Below, in pieces: positions 8,777 to 15,944 of a stretch of 64,000 nt of DNA. Position 1 is the stretch's first letter; every line of letters begins with the position of its first letter. The position numbers and the translations under genes are program-made. The notes beneath the pieces were generated by a model. The model was not told the DNA's origin and ran no database searches. It saw only the letters and a list, made by a program, of their open reading frames with translations. This stretch comes from Propionibacteriales bacterium (GTDB taxonomy: Bacteria; Actinomycetota; Actinomycetes; Propionibacteriales; Nocardioidaceae): NCBI GenBank assembly GCA_026392415.1, contig JAPLCC010000011.1, positions 1-64,000 on the forward strand. Direction: 5' to 3'.

Positions 8777-10396
8777 TCACATCCGGAAGACGCCGAAGTT
8801 CATGGCGCCCTCGATCGGCTGGTTGTCGATGACGGACAGGCAGATGCCCAGGACGGTGCGGGTGTCCCGCGGGTCGATGACGCCGTCGTCGTAGACCATT
8901 CCGGACAGGACGTAGGGCAGGGACTGCTCCTCGATCTGCGCCTCGACCATCTGCTTGATCGGGACGAAGCCCTCGGCGTCGAAGACCTCGCCCTTCTTCT
9001 CCGCGGACTCGCGGGCGACGATCTCCAGGACGCCGGCGAGCTGCGCCGGACCCATGACCGACGACTTCGCGGACGGCCAGGTGAAGAGGAAGCGCGGGTC
9101 GTAGGCGCGCCCGTTCATGCCGTAGTTCCCAGCGCCGTACGACGCCCCCATGATCACCGTCAGGTGCGGGACCGTGGAGTTGGAGACCGCGTTGATCATC
9201 ATCGCGCCGTGCTTGATGATGCCGCCCTGCTCGTACTCCTTGCCGACCATGTAGCCGGTGGTGTTGTGCAGGAAGAGGAGCGGCGTGTCCTTCTGGTTCA
9301 CCAGCTGGATGAACTGGGTGGCCTTCTGGGCCTCCTCGCTCATCAGCACGCCGCGGGCGTTGGCGATGATGCCGATCTCGTGGCCGTGCAGCCGCGCCCA
9401 GCCGACACAGAGCGACGAGCCGTAGAGCGGCTTGAACTCGTCGAACGCGATCTCGTTGGTCGCGTCCGTGCCGTCGACGATCCGCAGGATCGCCTCGCGC
9501 GGGTCGAAGGGCTCCTTGAGGTCGGTGGGGATCAGGTCGAACAGGTCCTCGGGGTCGAGGTCGGGCTCGGAGTACGGCGTCGTCGGGGCGTCGCCGCCCT
9601 TGCGCCAGTTGAGCCGGGCGACCGTACGCCGCGCGAGCCGGATGGCGTCGTACTCGTCGAGCGCGAGGAAGTCGGAGGACCCGGAGATCCGCGAGTGCAT
9701 CTCGGCGCCGCCGAGGCTCTCGTCGTCGGACTCCTCGCCGGTGGCCATCTTGACCAGTGGCGGGCCGGCGAGGAACACCTTCGCCTGCTCCTTGACCATG
9801 ATCACGTAGTCGCTCATGCCGGGGACGTAGGCGCCGCCTGCGGTGGAGTTGCCGAACACCACCGAGATCGTGGGCTGCTTGCGCGCCGAGGACCGGGTGA
9901 GGTTGCGGAACCCGCGGCCACCGGGGATGAAGATGTCCTTCTGCGTGGGCAGGTCCGCGCCGCCGGACTCGGTGAGGTTGATCGACGGCAGGAAGTTCTG
10001 CTCGGCGATCTCCGCCGCACGGAACGACTTCTTCAACGACCAGGGGTTGAGCGCGCCGCCCTTCACCGTCGGGTCGTTGGCGATGATCATGCACTCGACG
10101 CCCTCGACGACGCCGATGCCGGTCACCATCGAGGCGCCGACCGCGAAGTCGCTGCCCCAACCGGCCAGCGGCATCAGTTCGAGGAACGCCGAACCTTCGT
10201 CGACGAGCAGCTCGATCCGCTCGCGGGCGGTGAGCTTGCCGCGTGCGTGGTGGCGGGCGATGTACTTGCCGCCGGCGTCCACCGCCTTGGTCTGCTCGGT
10301 GTGCAGGTCCGCGATCTTGGCCTCCATGGAGGCCCTGCGGTCTCGAGACGGTTGCTGCGCAACCTCCTCGACCAACGAGTCGTTCGTTGCGGTCAT
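8777..10396 (-). CDS. Acyl-CoA carboxylase beta subunit (carboxyltransferase)
   Basis: 539 residues with the two crotonase-fold carboxyltransferase halves. The N-terminal half has IARHHARGKLTARERIELLVD. The C-terminal half has GASYGAGNYGMNGRAYDPRF and ends YDDGVIDPRDTR. It transfers CO2 from biotin to the acyl-CoA. Length and motifs match the methylcrotonyl/geranyl-CoA carboxylase class better than accD. Residues 7-20 (SLVEEVAQQPSRDR) are encoded by a dispersed palindromic repeat, the same one that interrupts the alpha subunit. Its ATG overlaps the SRPBCC stop by 4 nt. A later start is possible, since the conserved domain begins around SMEAKIADL. Confidence 0.93.
   Translation of the reverse strand: MTATNDSLVEEVAQQPSRDRRASMEAKIADLHTEQTKAVDAGGKYIARHHARGKLTARERIELLVDEGSAFLELMPLAGWGSDFAVGASMVTGIGVVEGVECMIIANDPTVKGGALNPWSLKKSFRAAEIAEQNFLPSINLTESGGADLPTQKDIFIPGGRGFRNLTRSSARKQPTISVVFGNSTAGGAYVPGMSDYVIMVKEQAKVFLAGPPLVKMATGEESDDESLGGAEMHSRISGSSDFLALDEYDAIRLARRTVARLNWRKGGDAPTTPYSEPDLDPEDLFDLIPTDLKEPFDPREAILRIVDGTDATNEIAFDEFKPLYGSSLCVGWARLHGHEIGIIANARGVLMSEEAQKATQFIQLVNQKDTPLLFLHNTTGYMVGKEYEQGGIIKHGAMMINAVSNSTVPHLTVIMGASYGAGNYGMNGRAYDPRFLFTWPSAKSSVMGPAQLAGVLEIVARESAEKKGEVFDAEGFVPIKQMVEAQIEEQSLPYVLSGMVYDDGVIDPRDTRTVLGICLSVIDNQPIEGAMNFGVFRM
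10339..10377 (-). repeat. Palindromic repeat, copy 2, translated in frame at the N-terminus of the carboxylase beta subunit
   Basis: Same element as at 7675-7714 with very few base differences. It contains a perfect GGTTGC-TGC-GCAACC inverted repeat. It encodes SLVEEVAQQPSRD starting six codons after the annotated ATG. Confidence 0.85.
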
Positions 10397-10878
10397 GACT
10401 CGACCACCTTCTTCATCCTCTCGAGAGTGGTGCGCATCCCGCGCTCATTGGTCCGTGCTCGCAGCCGACCGAGTGCCAGCCAGTAGCCGCGGATGTACCA
10501 GGCCGGCGTCAACCGGAAGTACTCGGTCACGCGGGTGCCGGCGCCGTCCGCCTCGAGGCGGTAGCCCCACGTGTTGATCGGGTTCTTGTCGAGCCCGACC
10601 GCGAACTCGAAGACCCCCGAACCGTCGGCACCCGGCTCCACGGCCTTGGTGACCGTGCAGGGCGTCCAGTACGTCGGTCCGACACCATTGCGCTTCACGT
10701 GTCCCTTGAACCGCGCACCCGCCGCGGGACCGGTGGCGCCATGGGTCCAGGCGGCTTCGAAGGTCTCGGGTGAGAACTCGCCGATCCGCGTCACGTCGCT
10801 GACCAGCGCCCACACCTTCTCGGGCGGCGCGGCCATGGTCACGGAGACTTCGCCGCCGAGCGGCTTGAGGAGGCCCAT
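10393..10878 (-). CDS. SRPBCC family protein (START-like lipid/ligand-binding fold)
   Basis: 161 residues. It starts MGLLKPLGGEVSVTMAAPPE; the APPEKVWALVSDVTRIGEFSP stretch is the classic polyketide cyclase/SRPBCC opening, with a hydrophobic cavity predicted. It carries no catalytic signature. The ATG at 10878 overlaps the upstream stop by one base (TGATG) and its own stop overlaps the carboxylase beta start by 4 nt, so it sits tightly inside the operon. A role in binding a hydrophobic pathway intermediate is plausible but inferred only from the fold and position. Confidence 0.85.
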   Translation of the reverse strand: MGLLKPLGGEVSVTMAAPPEKVWALVSDVTRIGEFSPETFEAAWTHGATGPAAGARFKGHVKRNGVGPTYWTPCTVTKAVEPGADGSGVFEFAVGLDKNPINTWGYRLEADGAGTRVTEYFRLTPAWYIRGYWLALGRLRARTNERGMRTTLERMKKVVES

Positions 10879-12017
10879 CAGCGGGTGTATCCGAGGAGCT
10901 TGGCGGCCAGGTCGGTCAGGACCTCCGTGGCACCACCACCGATGGGCAGCAACCGGGCGTCGCGGTAGTGCCGCTCGACCTCGGTGCCATGCATGTAGCC
11001 GGCGCCGCCGAACAGCTGCACCGCCTCGTTGCTCACGTCGACGGCGGTGTCGACGGCGGTCTGCTTGGCCAGGCACGCCTCGGCGATCACCTGCTCCCCC
11101 GCGATGTGCCGGGCAGCGACGTCGAGCGTGTAGGTGCGCGCGACCTCCACCTGGCGGTGCATCTCGACGAGCTTGGCGCGCACGACCTGGTTGCTGATCA
11201 GCGGCTTGCCGAACGTCTCCCGGTCGCGGCAGTACTGCGCAGCGAGGTCGAGGCAGCGCTTGGCGTGGCCGTAGCCCATCAGGGCGAGGAAGATCCGCTC
11301 CACGACGAACTGCTCGGCGATGTAGTAGAAGCCCTGGTTCTCCTCGCCGACGAGGTTCGTGACGGGGACCCGCACGTCGGCGTACGACAGCTCGGCGGTG
11401 TCGGAACAGTGCCAGCCCATCTTCTTCAGGGAGCGCTGGACGGTGAAGCCGGGCGTGCCCTTGTCGACGACGATCAGCGAGATGCCGGCGTGGCCGGGCC
11501 CGCCGGTGCGGCACGCGGTGACCACGAAGTCGCCACGGACAGCGGAGGTGATGAAGGTCTTGGCCCCGTTGATGACGTAGTCATCGCCGTCGCGCACAGC
11601 CTTCGTCGTGATGCCGGCGACGTCGGACCCGCCGCCCGGCTCGGTGATGCCGAGGGACCCGATCAGGTCGCCGGCGAGCGTCGGCCGCACGTAGCGGTCG
11701 ATCAGCTCCTGCGAGCCGTGGGCGATGATGTGCGGCACGGAGATGCCGTGCGTGTAGAGCGAGGCCATCAACCCGCCCGATGCGCCGGCCTCCATCAGGC
11801 CCTCCTGCAGGGCGCAGGCGTCGAGCAGGTCGCCGCCGTCACCCCCGGCTGCCTCGGGATAGCCGACACCGAGCATGCCGGCCTTGGCGGCGGCCTGGGT
11901 CAGGCTGCGCGGCAACTCGCCGGCGTCCTCCCACTCCTGCAGGCTCGGGATGATCTCGCGGCGCGCGAACTCCGTCGCCGACTCCTTGAGCGCCAGGCGC
12001 TCCTCGTTCCATCGCAT
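10878..12017 (-). CDS. Acyl-CoA dehydrogenase (second paralogue of the operon)
   Basis: 379 residues starting MRWNEERLALKES. The open frame runs further upstream, but the ATG at 12017 lies 2 nt after the preceding stop and fits the family N-terminus. The FAD-site signature is SLGITEPGGGSDVAG. The C-terminal substrate-site motif is FGGAGYMHGTEVERHYRDAR. It differs clearly from the enzyme at 5481-6656, so the operon has two dehydrogenation steps or two substrates. Citronellyl-CoA dehydrogenase (AtuD-like) is a reasonable guess given the AtuA-like neighbour. Confidence 0.92.
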   Translation of the reverse strand: MRWNEERLALKESATEFARREIIPSLQEWEDAGELPRSLTQAAAKAGMLGVGYPEAAGGDGGDLLDACALQEGLMEAGASGGLMASLYTHGISVPHIIAHGSQELIDRYVRPTLAGDLIGSLGITEPGGGSDVAGITTKAVRDGDDYVINGAKTFITSAVRGDFVVTACRTGGPGHAGISLIVVDKGTPGFTVQRSLKKMGWHCSDTAELSYADVRVPVTNLVGEENQGFYYIAEQFVVERIFLALMGYGHAKRCLDLAAQYCRDRETFGKPLISNQVVRAKLVEMHRQVEVARTYTLDVAARHIAGEQVIAEACLAKQTAVDTAVDVSNEAVQLFGGAGYMHGTEVERHYRDARLLPIGGGATEVLTDLAAKLLGYTR

Positions 12018-12019
12018 GG

Positions 12020-13756
12020 TTACACCAGGTCCTGTTGGATGTGGACGATCCGGCTGCGGACCCACTCACCGAGGCCCTTGGCCTGTGGGTCGAACCGGGT
12101 GGACGCGGCGACACCGTCGCCGAGAAGGCCGTGGATCACGACGTTGACCGCTCCGAGATTGGGCAGCACGAAGACCTCGATGTCGAGGTCCTTCGCTTCG
12201 GGCACGAGCTCGCGCACCTTGCGCGGGTTGAACATCTTGGCCAGCCACTGCACGCGCTCGGTGTACTTCGGCGAGCCGTCGTTCTTGACCCACAGGCCGA
12301 GGTTGGCGTTGCCGCCCTTGTCGCCGGAGCGCGCATGGACGAAGGTCCCGAGCGGCATCCGGCGGGTCATCGTGTCGGTCGGTGCAGGGTACGGCGACGG
12401 GCGCAGGCCCAGCATCGGGTCCAGCTCCTCGGGGGCGACGTGCTCCACGAACTCCGTCGGGTCGGCGATGACCTCGCGGCTCCCGTCGGCGTGGACCACC
12501 GTGTGCTGCACGGCCGACCGATCGACGTACTCGGGCCGGTAGATGCCGAACGGTGACGGCTTCTGCGGCGGGGTCGTCATCGTGAAGCCGGGATACGACG
12601 CCAGCGCGACCTCGACCGCGGGGCCGGTGAACGCCTTGCCGAGCGGTCCCGCCTCGGGATCCTTGCCGGTGCAGCGGAGCAGGACCGAGGCACCTTCTTC
12701 GGTGTCGGCGTCGCCACTGCGGGCGGGCGTCTGGGTCCAGGTGATCGACTCCGCGGTGAACTGGCCATCGAGCTGGTCGCGCAGCCACGCGGCCTTGGCG
12801 TCGATGTCGAGTCCGGTCAGCACGAACTCGACCTGGTTGCGGTAGCCACCGAGGGTGTTGACGGCGACCTTGAGCTTCTCCGACGGCGCGGTGCCACTGA
12901 CACCGCTGATCAGGACCCGGTCCGGGCCCTGCTGGCTGAGCTGGATCGAGTCGAGCCGCGTGGTGACGTCGGGGTTGAGGTAGCGCGTCGTCTGGATCTC
13001 GTAGAGCAGCTGGGCAGTGACCGTGTCGATGGTGACTGCCCCACCGGTGCCGTCGTGCTTCGTGATCACACTGCTGCCGTCGGCGGCGATCTCGGCGATC
13101 GGGAAGCCGAGCGGCCTGTTCATCGGGGCGCCTGCACGGAACAGGTCGACGAAACCGGAGAAGTTGCCGCCGGTGGCCTGGGTGCCGCACTCGATGACGT
13201 GGCCGGCGACGACCGCGCCGGCGAGGGCGTCGTAGTCGGTCGGCTTCCAGCCGTGATGGGCGATCGCGGGCCCCACCACGACGGAGGCATCGGTGACCCG
13301 CCCGGTGACGACGACGTCGGCGCCGGCGCTGAGGGCGGAGGCGATCCCGAAGGCGCCGAGGTAGGCGTTCGCGGTCAGCGCCCCGTCGAAGAGGTGGGCG
13401 GAGCGCAGGTCGTCGCCCTCGACGTGGGCGACCTTGGCGTCGAGACCGAGCCGGTCGGCGAGCTCGCGGATCTTCGTGGCCAGGCCGGCCGGGTTGAGTC
13501 CGCCGGCGTTGCTGACGATCTTCACGCCCCGCTCGAGCGCGGTGCCGAGGGTGTCCTCGAGCTGGCGGACGAAGGTGCGGGCATAGCCGAGGTCGGCGTC
13601 GCGGAGGGTGTCCATGCCGAGGATCAGCATGGTCAGCTCGGCGAGGTAGTCGCCGGTGATGACGTCGACCTCGCCCCCCTCCAGCTGCTCGCGCAGCGCG
13701 GAGAGTCGGTCGCCGTAGAAACCGGAACAGTTGGCGATGCGGAGCGCTCCGGTCAC
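12020..13756 (-). CDS. AtuA-like protein (acyclic terpene utilization family, DUF1446)
   Basis: 578 residues from a GTG start (VTGALRIANCSGFYGDR) that overlaps the upstream stop as GTGA. The N-terminal AtuA domain includes the conserved IVSNAGGLNP and HLFDGALTANAYLGAFGI stretches. The C-terminal AtuA-like domain carries HARSGDKGGNANLGLWV and IEVFVLPNLGAVN. AtuA is genetically required for citronellol/geraniol degradation in Pseudomonas, but its reaction is not established. Longer upstream starts (frame open to 14344) run antisense-like through the preceding gene and are rejected. Confidence 0.88.
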   Translation of the reverse strand: MTGALRIANCSGFYGDRLSALREQLEGGEVDVITGDYLAELTMLILGMDTLRDADLGYARTFVRQLEDTLGTALERGVKIVSNAGGLNPAGLATKIRELADRLGLDAKVAHVEGDDLRSAHLFDGALTANAYLGAFGIASALSAGADVVVTGRVTDASVVVGPAIAHHGWKPTDYDALAGAVVAGHVIECGTQATGGNFSGFVDLFRAGAPMNRPLGFPIAEIAADGSSVITKHDGTGGAVTIDTVTAQLLYEIQTTRYLNPDVTTRLDSIQLSQQGPDRVLISGVSGTAPSEKLKVAVNTLGGYRNQVEFVLTGLDIDAKAAWLRDQLDGQFTAESITWTQTPARSGDADTEEGASVLLRCTGKDPEAGPLGKAFTGPAVEVALASYPGFTMTTPPQKPSPFGIYRPEYVDRSAVQHTVVHADGSREVIADPTEFVEHVAPEELDPMLGLRPSPYPAPTDTMTRRMPLGTFVHARSGDKGGNANLGLWVKNDGSPKYTERVQWLAKMFNPRKVRELVPEAKDLDIEVFVLPNLGAVNVVIHGLLGDGVAASTRFDPQAKGLGEWVRSRIVHIQQDLV

Positions 13757-14550
13757 TTCGGGTCCCTTCCGCCGCCGGCAGGGCCGGCGAAGGCCTGCGC
13801 GATGGTCAGCCACTTCTCGGCGTCGGCGCCGACGGCGACCAGATCGGTGTCGTCGCGGTGGATGCGCTGGGTGACCAGCTGGCAGAAGTCGTACGCCGAC
13901 CCGCTCACCCTTTGCGTCGCGTCCTCCGGTCCCCAGGTCCAGACCTCGCCGCTCGGCGCGGTGAGCTCGACGCGGAACTCCTCGGCCGGGGCCGCGAGCT
14001 CGTTGTTGGCGAAGGAGAAGTTGCGGGTGCGCACGCCGATGTGGGCCACGTGGCGGATCCGGTCGGTGACGTCGGGCATCACGCCCAGGGCGTCGTACAC
14101 GTCGAGCGCGTGTGCCCACGTCTCCATGAACCGCGCCGTCGCCATCGAGGTCGGCGACATCGGCGGTCCGAACCACGGCATCTTGAACCCCTCTGGGTAG
14201 GCCCGCAGCGCTTCGGGGAGGGCGACCCGGCCGGCGTCCCAGCGCGTCAGCAGATCGGGGGTCGGGAGGTCGCCGAGCTCGAGTGCTCCCTTGTCGACGA
14301 ACCCGGTGGGGTCCTCGATCGCCTTGAGCACGACGGCGTCCCACGCCTGCTTGCCCTCCTCGGTCAACGCGCCGGCGGCCAGCACCGCCACTTCGTCGGT
14401 CCAGAGCAGGTGGCCGATCGTGGTGGCCACCGTCCAGCCCTCGGCCGGGGTGAGCGTGGTCCAGCCGTCGCCGCCGAGGTCGGCGACCGCGGCACGCAGC
14501 TGGTCACCTTCTGCGGTGAGGTCGGCGATCACGCCGTCAAGGACAGTCAT
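13753..14550 (-). CDS. TIGR03084-like protein (DinB/maleylpyruvate isomerase N-terminal fold)
   Basis: 265 residues. The start MTVLDGVIADLTAEGDQL at 14550 has an AGGAG ribosome site. The N-terminal four-helix segment has GWTVATTIGHLLWTDE, where the His would ligand a metal, and a later METWAHALDVYDALG completes the family pattern. The C-terminus is beta-rich. The family is actinobacterial; its members are annotated as putative metal-binding proteins and mycothiol dependence is only suspected. It overlaps TetR (4 nt) and the AtuA-like gene (4 nt), so it is co-translated with this catabolic operon. Confidence 0.82.
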   Translation of the reverse strand: MTVLDGVIADLTAEGDQLRAAVADLGGDGWTTLTPAEGWTVATTIGHLLWTDEVAVLAAGALTEEGKQAWDAVVLKAIEDPTGFVDKGALELGDLPTPDLLTRWDAGRVALPEALRAYPEGFKMPWFGPPMSPTSMATARFMETWAHALDVYDALGVMPDVTDRIRHVAHIGVRTRNFSFANNELAAPAEEFRVELTAPSGEVWTWGPEDATQRVSGSAYDFCQLVTQRIHRDDTDLVAVGADAEKWLTIAQAFAGPAGGGRDPK

Positions 14551-15161
14551 TGCGTCTCCTTCAGGAGGGCGTCGTCGAGCGTGCGTGCCCATTCGGTGAG
14601 GATCCGGCGACGACGGCGGGCGTCGTCACCGAGCGTGTTGGCCAGGCCCAGGCCACGGACCAGGTCGAGGGTCGCCTGCACGAGCTCGCGCACGCGGGGA
14701 GACGCCTCGTCGACATCGAGCAGCTGCACGGTCAACCGGTGCGTCTCACGACCGACCCGCTCCTCGAGCGGACCGACGGCTTCGAGCAGGGCAGCGTCGG
14801 TGCGCGCCGCCACCCAGAGCTCGAGGGCGGCGGTGAACACGGGGGACGCGAAGTGGTCGCCGAGCATGTCGACCACGGCGCGGGTGCGGTTCTTGCCGCG
14901 GGGCAGTTGCGCCGCCGCGGCGGCGAGCTCCTGGCCGCGGATATCGGTCAGGTGGCTGACCGCGGCGACGACCAGGTCGTTCTTCGTGGGGAAGTGGTGC
15001 AGCTGCGCCCCGCGGCTGACGCCCGCTCGCTCGGAGACCAGCGTGGTCGTCGTGCCGCTGAAGCCCTTCTCGACGAGGAGCTCGACGGTGGCCTCCATCA
15101 GCCGCTGCCGCATGGCGCGGGTGCGCTCCTCCTGCGGCACGCGGGTCACGGTCACCCGCAC
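14547..15161 (-). CDS. TetR family transcriptional regulator
   Basis: About 204 residues. The N-terminal helix-turn-helix reads TTTTLVSERAGVSRGAQLHHF. The C-terminal ligand domain is typical, and the gene ends in LLKETQ. It is the first gene of the branched acyl-CoA operon and has a matching inverted repeat directly upstream, so autoregulation and control of the whole operon by a CoA ester or related ligand is likely. The start is uncertain: a TTG at 15182 would fall inside the operator, so GTG at 15161 (or 15155) is preferred and a leaderless message is possible. Confidence 0.85.
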   Translation of the reverse strand: MRVTVTRVPQEERTRAMRQRLMEATVELLVEKGFSGTTTTLVSERAGVSRGAQLHHFPTKNDLVVAAVSHLTDIRGQELAAAAAQLPRGKNRTRAVVDMLGDHFASPVFTAALELWVAARTDAALLEAVGPLEERVGRETHRLTVQLLDVDEASPRVRELVQATLDLVRGLGLANTLGDDARRRRRILTEWARTLDDALLKETQ

Positions 15162-15177
15162 AGCATGGCCCGCAACC

Positions 15178-15201
15178 AACAAACAGTCAACCCTGATTGT
15201 T
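15178..15201 (-). promoter_or_regulatory. Probable TetR operator
   Basis: Inverted repeat AACAAACAG (15178-15186) and CTGATTGTT (15193-15201), 8 of 9 matching, with a 6-nt spacer. It lies just upstream of the preferred tetR start and overlaps the vapC stop codon by two bases. Confidence 0.65.
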
Positions 15202-15649
15202 AGTTCCCGGTCGACCCCGCTGGACCATGTGGTCGCACCACCACGACCGTGGTGATGCCTTCGAGCCCGGCGAAGTCGTCCGGGTTGGTCGTGTAGAGCG
15301 GCAGGCCGTTGGATGCCGCCACCGACGCGATCATCAGGTCGGCCACCCGTCGCCGGGGCGTGAGCCCCATGGCGACGACGGCAGCATTGATGCGGCCGAA
15401 CACCCGCGCCGCCTCGGCGTCGAAGGGCAACGGGTCGAACTCGTGCTCGGCGCGCTGCAGGATCGCAGTGCGACGGGCACGTTCCACTCCGGCACCCGGC
15501 CCGGTCTCCCGAACCAGATGGACACCGGCCGAGAGCTCAGCCAGGGTCACGGCACTGATGGCCATCTCGTCAGGCAACTCGGCCGGTTCGATCCGGTGAC
15601 GCAGGATGACGATGTTCGTGTCGATCAAGCCGCGCACCTCAGTCGGCAT
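15200..15649 (-). CDS. vapC: VapC-type PIN-domain ribonuclease toxin
   Basis: 149 residues starting MPTEVRGLIDTNIVIL. The PIN-domain acidic residues are visible: Asp in LIDTNIV, Glu in TLAELSAG and Asp in RVADLMIASVA. These coordinate Mg2+ for RNA cleavage; many VapC toxins cut tRNA or rRNA. It overlaps the antitoxin gene by 11 nt, the usual toxin-second arrangement. A longer frame upstream is antisense to nothing useful and lacks family similarity. The target cannot be predicted from sequence. Confidence 0.9.
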   Translation of the reverse strand: MPTEVRGLIDTNIVILRHRIEPAELPDEMAISAVTLAELSAGVHLVRETGPGAGVERARRTAILQRAEHEFDPLPFDAEAARVFGRINAAVVAMGLTPRRRVADLMIASVAASNGLPLYTTNPDDFAGLEGITTVVVVRPHGPAGSTGN

Positions 15650-15905
15650 AGGGATCGATGCTCTCGTCGTAGAGGGCGTCCTGGTCGGCACGGAACACTC
15701 CCAGGTCGACATCAGGTGCCGTTCGAGAGCCGAAGACGAAGTCGGCACGGCTGACGAACGCCCGGCGCGAGCGCAGCGGGATCAGCTCGCCGATCTGCTG
15801 GCCACCGCGAGTGACGGTGAACGACGTCCCGCCCTCGACGGCGTCCATGATCTCCTTCGAGCGCAGCCGCAGGTCGCGCTGGCTGATCTCGGGGTCGACG
15901 CTCAT
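15639..15905 (-). CDS. Phd/YefM (VapB-type) antitoxin
   Basis: 88 residues. The N-terminus (SQRDLRLRSKEIMDAVEGG then SFTVTRGGQQIGELIPL) is the Phd/YefM DNA-binding fold. The C-terminal tail is acidic and flexible (DLGVFRADQDALYDESIDPYAD), as expected for the toxin-neutralising part. It is encoded first in the bicistron and has a repeat operator 8 nt upstream of its start. Confidence 0.9.
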   Translation of the reverse strand: MSVDPEISQRDLRLRSKEIMDAVEGGTSFTVTRGGQQIGELIPLRSRRAFVSRADFVFGSRTAPDVDLGVFRADQDALYDESIDPYAD

Positions 15906-15913
15906 ACGAACAC

Positions 15914-15942
15914 GGTAGCACTACGTGCTACCACGTGCTACC
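15914..15942 (-). promoter_or_regulatory. Antitoxin operator with three half-sites
   Basis: GGTAGCAC (15914-15921) and GTGCTACC (15925-15932) form a perfect 8-bp inverted repeat with a 3-nt spacer. A third identical GTGCTACC follows at 15935-15942. This suits cooperative binding by a Phd-type antitoxin and conditional autoregulation. Confidence 0.8.
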
Positions 15943-15944
15943 GC

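Noticed and set aside
15649..15748. Longer N-terminus for VapC
   Set aside because: The extra residues overlap the antitoxin gene in another frame and lack PIN similarity; ATG 15649 gives the normal length.
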